Positions 10,716 to 22,278 of a DNA stretch of 64,000 bases are shown here, in pieces (within the stretch, counting starts at the first letter, position 1; each line of letters opens with the position of its first letter). The stretch lies in NCBI GenBank assembly GCA_964059195.1, contig CAXKWD010000008.1, forward strand, positions 46,429,502 through 46,493,501, read 5' to 3'. A program made the translations under genes and the position numbers. Under the pieces are notes generated by a model, which had not been told where the DNA came from, made no database searches, and saw only the letters and a list, made by a program, of their open reading frames with translations. The DNA comes from Ectobius pallidus. Its lineage: Eukaryota > Arthropoda > Insecta > Blattodea > Ectobiidae.

Positions 10716-11520
10716 GTTGGTAAACAGTTTGTTTGAATTTTTAAGGTTTTTAGATTTGTCACTATCATATTGAAGGTATACATTTCAGATTTTTAATGAA
10801 TTATTTATTTAATATCCTCTGGCTATGGGATATGTTCAATCATAACTTATGGCATTTCTTTTATTGTTTATAATCAGTTTGAAGTCTTTAGGTTGCCTTT
10901 GTAAAATTGATTAGCAATAGATCCAATGTTTCACATTTTTTATTGTATAAATGATTTATTTTCCTCTGTTAACAGAATATGTTCAATCATGATTTATTGA
11001 TAAACATATTCTGAGGCTCTAATGTTCGAACATACCCTTTATTCATAGGCGTTTTCTCCTGTTTCTTTGTTAGTTCATAAACAGTGTGCTTGAATTGACA
11101 AGCTTTTCGATTTGCCTTTGTAATATTGATTAGTGATAGGTGTTCATTTCGTAATTTTAATGTATAAATGGCTTCATTTCTTTTGTCGATGGAAATTTTC
11201 AATCATAATTTGTGTATTTATTATGTAATGTTTCAAAATTTTAATGCACAGTTGACAATATTTTCATCTCCTGCAATACATGCTCTATATATTCCCTTTG
11301 TTTTCAGTTGTGTTTTCCTATTTCTTTGTTATGTTACAATCAGTTTGTTTGTATTGATAAGGCTTTTAGAGTTGCGTTTTTCCTAATATTATTTGTAATG
11401 TTTCCAACATCCTCTCTGTTACAGATGGTTTTTCTGATTCTTTGATAGTTTGCAGACATTTTGTTTGAATTCTTACGGCCTTTTGAGTTTTCCTCTCTTC
11501 CTATCCTTCAATGAGGGAAC
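10716..11520. repeat. Degenerate tandem repeat array, right part
   Basis: Continuation of the array on the left of the BEL/Pao element. Variant units can be followed at about 10716-10870, 10855-11000, 11056-11215, 11310-11450 and 11430-11500. Each carries forms of 'tttctttgttagtt', 'cagtttgtttgaa', 'cctttgtaatattgatt' and 'aatgtataaatg'. Units are heavily diverged and spacing is irregular, so this is an old satellite or a decayed repeat cluster. 11521-11690 shows nothing recognisable. Confidence 0.55.
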
Positions 11521-11689
11521 AGATATTCACAAAATAAAATATAACTCTACAATGAGATGGGGTACTACCAAAAGATCAACCAATCAGAGTTCATCTTACC
11601 GGACTGTGACGAGTACTTCGTTCTCGGACTTGCTCGGGTTTAACTTTGACTGTATTGGTACTTATTTAGTCAAGTCATACATTTGATGT

Positions 11690-12230
11690 GCAAAAACGTG
11701 GGTGACCTTCAAAAACCTACCCTTCATAAAATTAACCCCTTTGGGGGTGTAAATCATGTCAGGTTGTTGATATCACTCAGTACGATTTTTACTGTCGAAA
11801 TTGTAATGGGTTAGATTGGTTGTGGGGTTGAAAAACACTCTCTAGATGATTTATAATGGCATATCTTGTCCATTTGTGGAAAAACTTGTGTGACCTTGAA
11901 AACCACCCCTATGTTAAATCAACCCTTTTTGGGATGTAAACCATGTCAGATAGTTAATATCACTCAGTAAGATGTTTGTGTCGCAAAATGCTTTTTAATG
12001 GATTAGGTTGGTTTTGATGGTGCAAATGGCTTATCTTGTCCATTTGTGAAAAATGTTAGTAGATCGCGAGAAACCACCCGTTTATAAAATTTACCCCCTT
12101 TGGGGTTGCAAATAATATCAGATAGTTAATGTCACTCAGTACGGTGTTTATGTGTCCATAAAGAATTTTTAATGGGTTGGATTAGTTATGGGGTGAAAAC
12201 TACCCTCTTGCTAGGGTGATCATAAGGTCT
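11690..12230. repeat. Tandem satellite, three units of about 175 bp
   Basis: Three diverged copies start near 11690, 11872 and 12045. Each repeats a block resembling 'acccctttgggggtgtaaat', then 'atcactcagta' and 'aatgggttagattggtt', then 'cttgtccatttgtg'. Spacing between equivalent points is about 183 and 171 bp. No coding potential. Confidence 0.8.
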
Positions 12231-12589
12231 TAATTCTATAACCTAACCATTATACTACTAGATTTTAAAAATTATATTTATTTATATTTCTTAAGACTAC
12301 CCATCTAGTGGGGTTGAAAATTAATTCATAAGGGCCTAATTCTTTTCTATAACATGTATTTTTTTTGTTAATTTTATTTATTGTTTTTAGATTGATTGTT
12401 TCAAGGTTGGTATTCTAGGTCTCTGTTTTACCGACCTAATCTTATTTTTTGGCTTAACTATGGTTTGGGGTGTCATAGAGGTGTGGGGGTTGTTTTACCG
12501 GAAGGCTTTAATGTTATAGATTCAGGATTGATAATGCTTGTTTCTGCATTGGGCCGGGGAGATTACTACCCACTTTTGTAAACATAATT
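12231..12589. other. No recognisable feature
   Basis: AT-rich sequence. A 61-codon open frame at 12396-12581 has no family resemblance I can name and is not called. Confidence 0.4.
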
Positions 12590-13095
12590 CTGTTACTTAT
12601 CTCCTACCAATTAGATAGAAGCTAATCAATTTTTAGGTAGACCTCTTATCCCATAGCTCTCTAAATTATTTAGTAAAATGTTGTGTTCAATACAGCCTTT
12701 CATTGGATATATAAAATAAAATGCCTACTTTCTCATTTGTTTCTAATTTTCTAACCACTTCATGAATGTATTGACTGACAGAAGTAAGAGGCCTATTCTG
12801 AAACCATGTTGAAAATTGGAGTATGTTAATTTTGCAAAGGTAAGAAACCAACATTTTGGATAACACCTTCCGAAAAAGTTGGCTAATTATGATGTCGATG
12901 TAGTTATTAATTTCGCTTTCATTTCTTTTTTTTAATAGAGGTCTAAGTAATCCTAATTTTAAAACTTTTGAATTTTGCCCATTTTCAATTAAGAAGTTTA
13001 TTAAGTGTGTTAGTGGTATTGTGATGACACCTTTACAATGTTTTAGTAAGAACGGACTAATTTCGTCCTACCCACTTTTTTTATTTGGTAGATTG
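12590..13095 (-). pseudogene. Decayed LINE reverse-transcriptase fragment (jockey-like)
   Basis: Read on the minus strand across frameshifts, this holds reverse-transcriptase-like phrases in the right order: 'VLKLGLLRPLLKK', 'EINNYIDIIISQLFRKV', 'YLCKINILQFS', 'GCIEHNILLNNLESYGIRG'. These correspond to the fingers and palm segments of jockey-type reverse transcriptases. Several stops and shifts are present, and no endonuclease or 3' tail could be defined. The assignment rests on pattern recognition only. Confidence 0.65.
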
Positions 13096-13103
13096 CTGAA
13101 TAT

Positions 13104-13518
13104 CAAGGGCGTCGCAAAGAATTTTATCAAAGGGGGCAAACTCAGCATAATTCCAAACAAAATTATTATTATTAAATTAGGAAAAATTATACAGTAACCT
13201 ATAATAATAACAATAATAATAAATTTACTATTAGTGGTATTACGACAGTAATTGCATAAATGTACTGTGAGCTAATTCCTAATTGAAGTTAATCCACATA
13301 CAAGTTATAAGAATGATATTTTATTATGATCGACTGAAAGTCTATTTAGGACCTCAATTTCAAGTGATTAGGCTAAATATATTAATATTCTCATAGTTTC
13401 CCGGCCCGTAGTTTTGAACTCCAGCTCAATTCGACGAGGTTGAAACGTTTTTAAATTAACAGACTACGTTCTTTCGAGCAACAGCCCTGGTGACGGATAA
13501 TTTTAAATACACGGCCCT

Positions 13519-13562
<44 letters not shown>

Positions 13563-13704
13563 GTTAATACTTGTTAAACTCATGATAATTTTTTTATTCT
13601 GCATGGAACAACTGCAGGTTGACAGACAAGATTGCCAAAAAATAAATGAATCCATAAGGCATTCTAGAGGGGGCAGTTGCTGATGTCACATGCCGACGCC
13701 CTTG
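13104..13704. mobile_element. hAT MITE, 601 bp
   Basis: Both ends carry the inverted sequence CAAGGGCGTCG, and further inside a GGGGGCA-type match. The flanks are the 8-bp near-duplication CTGAATAT (13096-13103) and CTCAATAT (13705-13712). TIR form and 8-bp target length are typical of hAT. No transposase is present, so it is non-autonomous. A TAA microsatellite lies within it. Confidence 0.82.
13520..13561. repeat. (TAA)n microsatellite
   Basis: About 13 uninterrupted TAA units inside the hAT MITE. Confidence 0.95.
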
Positions 13705-13776
13705 CTCAATATGTTCTACATTTCTGTTTCTGTTTTGTTTTACCCATTGAAACGATCGTTCTGGGTATATATACCT

Positions 13777-16669
13777 CAGGGGCGGCTACTTAATATGGTA
13801 GCAGGTTTGCACTACAACCAAAATTTAAGCTTCCAATTTTAGTATTATGTATTTTATAAAATACCAGTCAAGTGTGATTATTATCTGTAGTGTTCTGATT
13901 ATCTGTAGTCTTAAACGCAAAACTCTATGCACATTCGTGCGCTCTTCTTTCTTTATTAAACGCAGAGTGAATATTGTCTGTAGGAGCCTTTGCGTTTGCT
14001 GCAAACCAAATCCACTCTGCTACCCAAGGCCCTCCAATGTATAAGGATAGGGCGTGATAAATCTGTGGCTCCCAGAGGGACGAGGAGGAGGTTATCGGGG
14101 TATAAGGCTACATGATGTTAACTAACATTCTACCCCTCCCGCCGGCAGTTGAGATGGAGGAAGACATTTCCCCACTCTTCGCTTCTTGAGGGCTTGTCCT
14201 AATCTTACTTTTCTCAAACACTGAGCGGGCGGATCGAGTCACAACAAAGCCAATCAAAGCGCGCCAGAACCACCTACTGAACGCGTCTCGCACAAGACTG
14301 TTGCTATGTCCCCGCAGCTGAGTACTTGGGCGGCTCATAGAGATTGCTCTGTTTCCCGCGAATATTTCCGAGTTCTTTTACATGTATGCCATGTGATTTT
14401 TAATCGAATTGTCTCGTCTTTAATTTAATTAAGTGAAACGCTGAGATGAATTTAGTTCAAACTCTCTTGGTTCGTCCGTTTTCAACATTAAACTTGGAAG
14501 AAAAGAATGAGGTTAAAAGACTCGGTAGGCCAACACCACATATCAAGATCGCCCAGGTGGTTAAAACTAAAACGAGATCGTTTAACAGGAATTTTAATAG
14601 TGATGTATATGAGAAATATGACTGGATGTGTGGCTGTGGTGTAAATAATGTTCTGTTTTGTTTCCCTTGTTTACTATTTGGTGGCGAAGATGCGTGGACA
14701 AAGCACGGTGTAAGTGATTTACAGCATCTTCATGACCGTGAAAAAAACATGTGTCATCAAAATTGCACATGAAAAATGTTGTGAGGTTTGTTATGTTCGG
14801 TAGTGTAAATATAGCACAGAAGATGGATAGTGCGTATCGAAGGGCAGTTGAAGAACATAACCAAAAAGTGGCCCAGAACAGGTACGTGTTGAATATTCGA
14901 ATTAATTGTATTAGATTTTGTGGTGCTTTTGAGTTGGCTCTTCGAGGACATGACGAATCAGACACCTCAAATAATCCAGGCATTTTTCGTGGATTGATCA
15001 ATTTTACCTCCGAATTGGATAGTGTCTTCAATAATCATTTAGAAAATGCAACTGTTTTTAGGGGAACATCAAAAACGATTCAAAATGAAATTTTAGAATG
15101 TATTCTTGAAGTTTGTAGGGAGGAAATATCAAAAGAAATAAGAGACTCCCCGTTTCTTTCAATTATAGCCGATGAGACTGGCGATGTCAATAACATGTAT
15201 CAAATGGTAATTGTATATAGATATTTAGTAAACTGCAAACCAGTTGAAAGGTTTTTAATCCCTGAAGGGCAGAAAGCAGTAAATTTAGCTGCATGCATAT
15301 CGGCCCAACTTGAGCAACATCTTAAGGGCTGTGAAAATAAATTGATTGCTCAAACATACGATGGAGCCAATGTTATGTCTGGGGCAAAACATGGTGTTCA
15401 GGCAGTTATAAAAGAGAAATATAAATCTGCAGAATATATTCACTGCCATGCACACCAATTAAATTTAAGAATGTTACCGGCATCATCATCGAATCCCAGT
15501 GTTAGAGTATTTTTCATAAATCTTCAAGGAATTTGTGCTTTTTTTTTCAAACTCTCCTCAAAGAACTGCAATACTAGACGAAGTGGTACAAAAACGACTG
15601 CCGAGGTCAGTTCCTACAAGATGGAACTTTCAATCAAGATCCGTAAATACCATTTTTGAGCACAGGGGAGAATTGATTGACTGCATGAAGTTGATCCAAC
15701 AAGGGAATCGAGTCACTAATGAAAATTCAATTCTTCAGGCTTCTGGTTTCATTGGTATACTGAATGATGGCAATTTTATTTTTTGGTTAAATGTGTTCCA
15801 TAAAATCATGCCACATGTTGACATGCTTTATAATCAGCTTCAGAGGAGAGACTGTACTCCATCGTTGGTCCAGAGCAAAATTAATTTATTTGAGCCAGAA
15901 CTAGTCAAAATTAGAAGCAGTATTGATTTGACCTCATATAGTGAGCATGTAACAAAAAGAAGAAAAGATGAGAAAAAGGGAGGCAATAGAAATATGTGAT
16001 ATTATTCTGACAGAAATAAAGGACAGATTCAAGTTTTCTGCCCATTTGGGAGTTGCAAATCTTTTTCAGTCAGACAAATTTGCTGATTACAATGAAAATT
16101 TCCCCGAAAAACAAGTAAAATTTGCCCTGGAGTCCTACAAATTTGTTGAAGAAAAGAAGCTACACACAGAACTTTCAACCATTTATAGCACTGAAGAATT
16201 CAGAAATATTTCAGGAGCTGTCTCATTAATGGAGTTTTTCAGAGACAATAATTTATGTTCCACTTTCAGTGCATCAGTCAAGTTACTTAACGTAATTCTA
16301 ACAATCCCAATGACAACATGTGAGGCTGAACGAAGTTTCTCCACCCTTAAGAGGATTAAAACTTTTCTGCGCAATACCATGTCTGAGAAGCGGTTATGTG
16401 CACTGGCCATGCTTTCAATTGAGAGAGATTTCATTTTGAAGATGAGGGACTTCAATGAGCGAGTTATTGAAAAGTTTTTCACGAGGAAGGAGAGGAGAGC
16501 CTACTTTCTATATAAATAGGTGAGTGCGGGAAAGAATAATTTTGCTCAATATTGCTATGCGCCTATTTTCTGTAAGAATATACATTTCTCATATTGGTTT
16601 AAAAATAATGTTAATTCACGCAATATAACATTGTGAACCACCAAATTTCGAAGGCACCAGCCGCCCCTG
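13777..16669 (+). mobile_element. hAT transposon, 2,893 bp, with intact ends
   Basis: The termini CAGGGGCGGCT (13777) and its inverse AGCCGCCCCTG (ending 16669) are perfect over 11 bp. They are flanked by the perfect 8-bp duplication ATATACCT (13769-13776 and 16670-16677). Inside is a ZMYM1/DUF4371-type hAT transposase on the plus strand (14446-16519), broken by three single-base indels. About 670 bp lie upstream of the coding region and 150 bp downstream. It is an autonomous-type element that has either just lost function or been mis-sequenced. Confidence 0.95.
14446..16519 (+). pseudogene. hAT transposase, ZMYM1-like, three frameshifts
   Basis: Four overlapping frames together cover a hAT transposase of about 690 residues. 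The first (14446-14772) has a TTF-type zinc-finger region ('DWMCGCGVNNVLFCFPCLLFG'-like cysteines). The second (14751-15659) has the DUF4371 RNase H-like part, with 'CGAFELALRGHD', 'IIADETGDV' and 'AQTYDGANVMSG'. The third (15535-15999) continues with 'FFSNSPQRTAILDEVV' and 'RSVPTRWNFQSR'. The fourth (15968-16519) has the hAT dimerisation motif 'TTCEAERSFSTLKRIKTFLR'. The breaks fall at homopolymers: a run of seven A at 14741-14747, nine T at 15539-15547, and A5/G3 at 15972-15979. Each is off by one base relative to the family frame. Otherwise no stop interrupts the reading. Confidence 0.92.
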
Positions 16670-16677
16670 ATATACCT

Positions 16678-16932
16678 AATAGTAAAGGTAGTGTGCATAT
16701 TTCCGTACTGAGTCTTCCTCCTGGAATAACTTTTTTAAATTCGCCTTTACGTTATTCACCATTAGGTCAATTTAAGTTCAGTACTTTTCTTTTTACAAGA
16801 AGGATAGGATGGGAACTACTTGTAATTTAAACACATCTAAGACAGGGATTGAGCAACCAAGCCTATACGCTAGAGCTGTATTGAATTGTTTGCGAAAACG
16901 AAAAGGGCGCGCTTACAGTCAAACAAACGTCA
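16678..16932. other. Spacer, nothing recognised
   Basis: Sequence between the hAT element and the next MITE; only short unsupported open frames. Confidence 0.5.
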
Positions 16933-16939
16933 CTACCAA

Positions 16940-17276
16940 CAAATACTATAGAGACAATACAGGACACTTTGCGATATATCGGGGGGACAATATTTTGAGC
17001 ACCATCTAGCGGCCCAACCTGCTACTACTGAATACAATTGCAGTATCTAGATACATATATGTTAAACAGTTTTTAATAGAAGAGCCGAAATAGCCAGACT
17101 CGGCATGTTATGTATAAGGGGTATCTACCTATGGCTCAGAATAGCATATTACAGTTTATATGTTTTGAATATTTTAATTTTGCCCCAAGTTTCTAGATTG
17201 TGCCACCAGGAGTGCTGCAAAATCTGTCCCCCATTTTTCTACCAGTAAGTGTCCGGTATTGTCTCTATAGTATTTG
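16940..17276. mobile_element. MITE, 337 bp, P-superfamily-like ends
   Basis: The ends are inverted over about 40 bp with a few mismatches; both begin CAAATACTATAGAGACAATA and later share GGACACTT and GGGGGACA. The flanks are a perfect 7-bp duplication CTACCAA (16933-16939, 17277-17283). The CA...TG ends and 7-bp duplication match the two larger P-like elements in this window. No coding capacity. Confidence 0.85.
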
Positions 17277-17821
17277 CTACCAATGAGTAAGCCGTGAGTG
17301 TTCCTCATGTTCCTAATAATACATTCTCTCGTCGGGCTAGGCCACTGCCTTCGTGATCTTTACCAGGCCGTCAGGCAGGAGCGTGGACGGCAAGATCAGC
17401 TGATTGTTCCAGTCGGGCTTGGTCTCGGTCGGAATTGTGGAATTGTTCCACGTGTTGGAGAAAGTAATCTCGCGTATAAATTATATTGTATAAATAATTG
17501 TTTGGTAAAATCCCAACTAAGGAGATCATTTTTTTAGAACCGAGATTCTCTTCATAAAACACTTAAATCACACGAATTTTGTTATAGATAGATGTGTGGA
17601 GAGGAGATGTTGTCTTGGCGAATGATTTGGTCCAACCCACCCGCCCTAATTGATACACTTTCTTTTATATCACGATCTAGCGAAAACTCTCTTCTTCTCC
17701 ACCATTTTTCTGTCCTCGTCCTCCTGATTGGACGTTGGAGGTGTGACGTCATATTGCTAAACAGTGGATGTACAGTGTGACAAACCCACAAGCCACTAGC
17801 TGCTCGTAAAAAATGGTGGTT

Positions 17822-17940
17822 GTGCTATTCAGTATATTGCTCCTTAACTAACATATACGTTCCTAACCTAACAAAACATCGGAGGTATTCAGTATATTGC
17901 TCCTTAACTAACATAAACATTCCTAACCTAACAGTTGGTA
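17822..17940. repeat. Two tandem copies of a 58-60 bp unit
   Basis: The unit begins 'tattcagtatattgctcctt' and ends with 'cctaacctaac'. The same 'gctattcagtatattgctcc' phrase occurs in both arms of the giant inverted-repeat element (about 24164-24195 inverted, 37358-37390), so the two element types share sequence. Confidence 0.8.
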
Positions 17941-18180
17941 ACCGTGTATCGGTCATAAACAAAAGAATCACACAGTCCGTGGAAATGTGAAGATCGCGTG
18001 AAATGGTCTCCTTAGTTGGGATTACGCCAATTGTTTTGTAATACTTATTATGTTTGTATTGCGCCACAAAGTTAATATTATAACGTATACTATCGTATAC
18101 CTCAAGACATTAGTGAATTATGCTTCAATCGCATGAATCTAACCTCAATTTATTGTAAATAAGTTTTAAACTAACTAAAC

Positions 18181-18408
18181 ATGCCAAATAGTTGTTGTGT
18201 ACCAGGTTGCAAATCGAATTATTATAAAGGAGAATATGTGCCTTATTTTGCTTTTCCAACAGAAGAAAGTAGAAAAAACTTATGGATAAAAAAAAATCCG
18301 AGGGAAAACTTTAAAATTACGAAAAACAGTGTTGTATGCATTGCTCATTTTCCAGAGGATGTAATAGTACGAGAGTTGCGTGTAACAGCCCCAGTTTTAT
18401 GTGATTGA
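18181..18408 (+). CDS. THAP-domain first exon of P-like transposon A
   Basis: The ATG at 18181 opens 75 codons starting 'MPNSCCVPGCKSNY'. They fit the C2CH THAP DNA-binding domain, with the CxxxxC pair at the N-terminus, 'WIKKNPRENF' in the middle and CxxH ('VVCIAHF') near the end. The frame stops at 18406-18408. In P elements the THAP domain binds the subterminal DNA and is joined by splicing to the catalytic part. A splice donor near the end and an acceptor before 18551 or 18661 are plausible but unproven. Confidence 0.82.
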   Translation: MPNSCCVPGCKSNYYKGEYVPYFAFPTEESRKNLWIKKNPRENFKITKNSVVCIAHFPEDVIVRELRVTAPVLCD

Positions 18409-18550
18409 ACATTTAAAATTATATCTTTAACTTTTATCTGATGCTTCTCTTATAGTTAATTTCTCTGCTCCCTCGCAGAAGAATTGTTCTCTCCGACAAG
18501 GCTGTACTTTGCATTTTCCCTAATTTACCGATATATTTAACCACAGAATC

Positions 18551-21548
18551 AGGTAATGCAGAAAGAAGGAATCCAAGTGAAAGGAAAGACGAACATTTTC
18601 AACGGGTTGAGCAGCAATATGAAGACTGGTTGGCATCAGATAAAATTAACAGGTTGATGAAGCTATAAACAATATTGAACGTTTGAATATTGATGATGGC
18701 TGGACTGTAAAACATGCTAATGATCAGTTATACTTTCTGAGAATTTCTTTAAATGATTCTCCTACCCTGAAACATGTAGTGATATTGCAGTCAAATTTTA
18801 CTGTAAGAATTTTGTATAAAGATGTGGAAATAGACATAAGAAAATTTAATTTTCTGCTGACGAAAGATCTGCATTGTGACACTTATTCCAAGTTAGAAAA
18901 TTTAACTGCTGTGAAGAATTTTGACAATGAGGACATCAAAGTTGAAGACAAATTTAAAGTTGTTATGCAGTTGCTGGCCGAATGCAAAGAGAAGTGTAGT
19001 GATGAAAAGAAAGCTTCTTTTGAGTTCTTTAGTGAGCAACTTCAACTAACAATGGCAAAACAGTTAAGCTCTATCCACAATGCGCAGTCTGCAGTTGTTA
19101 GTCGGTAGACGGTAGGTTGTAGTCGAAGTATAACGTGTGGTGATCAATGGACGCCATTCACAATGTGCAGTTGCAGACGACAGCAGACAATCGTCAGTAG
19201 TCGGCAGACGAGAAATTCATCTCTGACTACGAACTGAACGACTGCAAGTAACATATTACGCGAATGATAATTATTTACTAGTGCAAATACACAGATTAGC
19301 ATACTACGAGAAAGCAAGATGTGTTTATAACATATATTATCTAATTATAAAGCGATTCCTCCATCTTTTTTATTCTGTAAGATGTTTCCCTAACCTCAAT
19401 GTCGACAGCATATTGTAGACGACTCGAGTGCTGCTCCCAAGCGGCCGATTGCAACAGCAAACTGCCGCCAACTGCCGACTGCGCATTGTGGATAGAGCTT
19501 TAAGGTATTCTCCTAACTTGCTTGTTTTCGCCTGTAGTCTGTTTTTTTTCATTCCCAGCAGCTTATAAATTTTTAAGAGAAATCTCATACCTGGTGTTAC
19601 CACATCCACGTACTTGAAAGTTTTTAATTTACGTAGTGTAAGTACTGGTCTTAACGAGTCTCTAAAGAAGTATTTGCAAACCAAGTGTGAATTAATTCCA
19701 CCCCACGAACGGTTAGTAACACTTGAGATTGATGAGATTTATGTGAAACCAAAGATTTTGTAAAAAGGGAACAAAATCATTGGTATGACCCATAATACTC
19801 CTGACATTGATGCTGCAACAACTGTTCAGACTTTTTCCTTAAATCTGTTCTCTCAGAAGTGACAGATGTAGTTGCTCTTGTGCCTGTGAAAAATTCAGAT
19901 GCTGATTTTTTGTGCCATGTTACATATCAGGTTTTGCAGTTGCTACATGAAGTGGGCTTTGAGACAGTTAGCATTATTACAGATAACAATTCTGTAAATG
20001 TGAAATTATTCAAATTGTTGAGCCAAGATAGTACCATTCATACATTCATTGTCAATCCATTTGATGATCAGAAAAAAATATTTTTACTCTTTGACTCCTG
20101 TACTCTTTTTAAGAACATAAGGAACAACTGGTTGAATGAAAGAAGTCAAACTTTCATTTTCCCATCATTTAACGATGAGCAAGTTATTAAAACTTGCAAG
20201 TTTGAGCACGTGACCAAAATGTATGAAGAAGAAAAATCATCTATAGTGAAACATGCTCCAGGCCTATCCTATAAGGTGTGTTACCCTAGTAATCTTGAGC
20301 GACAGAACGTTAAATTGGTTGTGCCATTGTTTGATGACAAAACTATTGCAGCAATTGATGCTCATAATGTAATGTTAGGTCCCAGTGCTGAAGGTACAAA
20401 GGAGTGGAGACAAATAATCAGGAAGTGGTGGATGACAGTCAATGTGAAACATCCAAAGAAGGGTAAGCATCTAAGGGAGGTATTTGCTGATCCTATTAGA
20501 AGTTTAGATCAACAAAATATGCAGTTTCTAGTGTCATTTATTTCTTGGTTGAAGAGGTGGAACGATACTGAAATTGAAAGTATTCCTAAATGTCTTGGTA
20601 AGCTAAGTAAAGAAACTTACACAGCAATTCTCCATACAACACAGACAATCATTGAATTGGTAGAATATCTGCTGAAAGTTTTAGGCTTTCACTATGTGTT
20701 GCTAGGTACTTTTCAGACTGATGATTTAGAGAAAAGATTTGGTAAATTTAGAAGAATGAGTGGATGCAACTACTATGTATCTGTGCAACGGATTGTTGAA
20801 TCTGAAAAAAAATCAAAGTTACCAGTTTACTGAAAATTCAGTCAAGGAAGGGAATGTGTATGGGTTTAAAGGATCTGATTCATGATATCAATAACGCTTC
20901 AATTCCTAGTGAACATGATGTCGAATTAGGCCTTTTTGAAGAGACTGAAGAAATAGTGAAGCAGAGTGCACTAGTAGAAATAGATAATGGTACTTTGGGT
21001 ACAATTATATTCATTGATGGATATGTAGCTTATAAAGTAGCAAAAGTAAGTGCAATCACTGTCGTGATATGCTTGTGTCAGGACCTGATTTGCAATATAT
21101 ATTTCCTCCTGAAGTAGAATATCTGAAGAATATCAATCGTGGTGGGCTGAAATATCCCTCTGTGATATCATTGGAGAGAGGTGTCTTTGTGTACCAAATT
21201 TTCCAGGCTCTCATTTCAGACAAATATGAACATTTGTTTATCAAAAGTAATAATCCCCCAGGCATTGTGAATTCCTTAGTAATAGACAACCTAGATTTGG
21301 AAAATCTACCTGAACAATGTGAGTGTGGGAAGTTGTTAACACAAATCTGTTTTGCATGTGTTGGAATATGGGTAAATGTTCTCTTAAACAATTACTCTAA
21401 AGTGAAAACAGATCTTTGCAATCAAAAGTTGATTAAGAAAGGGACAAAAAGAGGAAATAACTCTAGTGAGAACAAGCAAAGAAAGGTTAGGACATTCACA
21501 GGCCACAGCCACATTTCGGATTGTCTAGTAGAACATGTAGGCCTATAA
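18551..21548 (+). pseudogene. P-element/THAP9-like transposase of element A, interrupted
   Basis: Successive segments read as one transposase. 18551-18640 has 'QQYEDWLASDK'. 18661-19066 has 'LKHVVILQSNFTVRILYKD' and an acidic helical stretch. 19500-19760 continues with 'RYSPNLLVFACSLFF' and 'IDEIYVKPK'. 19859-20833 has 'SIITDNNSVNVKLFKLL', 'DSCTLFKNIRNNWLN' and 'LLGTFQTDDLEKRFGKFRRMSG', all resembling THAP9/P transposases. 20854-21548 has the C-terminal cysteine-rich region. The coding run is broken by the MITE at 19067-19499 and by stops near 19585, 19760 and 19857 and at 20831. Family role: cut-and-paste transposition. This copy is probably dead. Confidence 0.85.
19067..19499. mobile_element. 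Harbinger-like MITE inside the P-like transposase
   Basis: A 433-bp insertion with inverted ends AGCTCTATCCACAATGCGCA on both sides, flanked by TTA (19064-19066, 19500-19502). A 3-bp TTA/TWA duplication is typical of PIF/Harbinger; a TTAA reading is possible but fits the ends less well. Reading across the empty site continues the transposase frame from 'MAKQL' into 'RYSPNLL', which supports these edges. The interior is rich in diverged 'CAGTCGGCAGT' motifs. Confidence 0.78.
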
Positions 21549-21780
21549 AGTATGCTATTTCCTGTAATAACATATTTCTGTTGTAGGATTTAGTATTACT
21601 TGAAATTATGAAGGAGATAAGAATGTGTTAAACTTATGTATTTTTTTGTTGTCTAGTAAAACATTTAGGCCTATAAACTATGTTATGCCATGTCCTGTAA
21701 CAGCCAATTTCTGTAGTAGGATTTAATGTAACTTGAAATTATGAAGGAGAAATAAGAATGTGTTAAACTTAAGTATTTTT
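21520..21780. repeat. Two tandem copies of a 130-bp unit
   Basis: Near the 3' end of transposon A the block 'ttgtctagta(g/a)aaca...gaatgtgttaaactta' occurs twice in a row with about 10% differences. It lies downstream of the last coding segment. Confidence 0.8.
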
Positions 21781-22115
21781 AATTATATTTTAGGTTGTAC
21801 AGTAGAATTTCTGTGAGCTAATGACATGCAATGAAAATAAATGTGAAAATTAGGCAAAATTAATTTGTTCAACAATATAATTACTACATGCAAGCCTCTC
21901 GTGAATTAAATTATTTAGTTCATTAAACACCTTGAATGCTAATAATCTGTGCACAAGTGACATTATTGGTAATAAAGATTATATGGATAGAAGTTTAATT
22001 TGTGATGAGACTAATATTAGCGCTCCCGAAACACGAATGTAACATCCGACTGGTAGCGTGACGTCACGAATCCTGCCTGACGGCCTGGTAAAGATCACGA
22101 AGGCAGTGGCTAGGA

Positions 22116-22269
22116 GAAAATATAATGGGAGATGGTGAATCATGCAGGGAAATTTGAGGGGCGATTTATTTTTTAAAAGCTGCCCAACGCTGATTGATAG
22201 CGCTTGAAAAAAGAACGGAAGTTTTCAATGAGTTGTAGGTGGTAGTAGTGACTAGTGAGCAAGTAGTGA
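22116..22269. other. Spacer between two elements
   Basis: 154 bp between transposon A and the giant inverted-repeat element; nothing recognised. Confidence 0.5.
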
Positions 22270-22278
22270 CAGATTATC

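Larger units (their letters stand above)
17343..22108 (+). mobile_element. P-like (THAP) transposon A, 4.8 kb
   Basis: The inverted ends share a 38-bp perfect core, beginning CACTGCCTTCGTGATC at 17343 and, inverted, ending at 22108. The flanks GCTAGGC (17336-17342) and GCTAGGA (22109-22115) match at six of seven positions, consistent with a 7-bp duplication. Inside are a THAP domain and P-element/THAP9-type transposase segments in the same orientation, plus a 433-bp MITE that interrupts the transposase. It also holds two short tandem duplications (17822-17940, 21520-21780). Confidence 0.9.
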
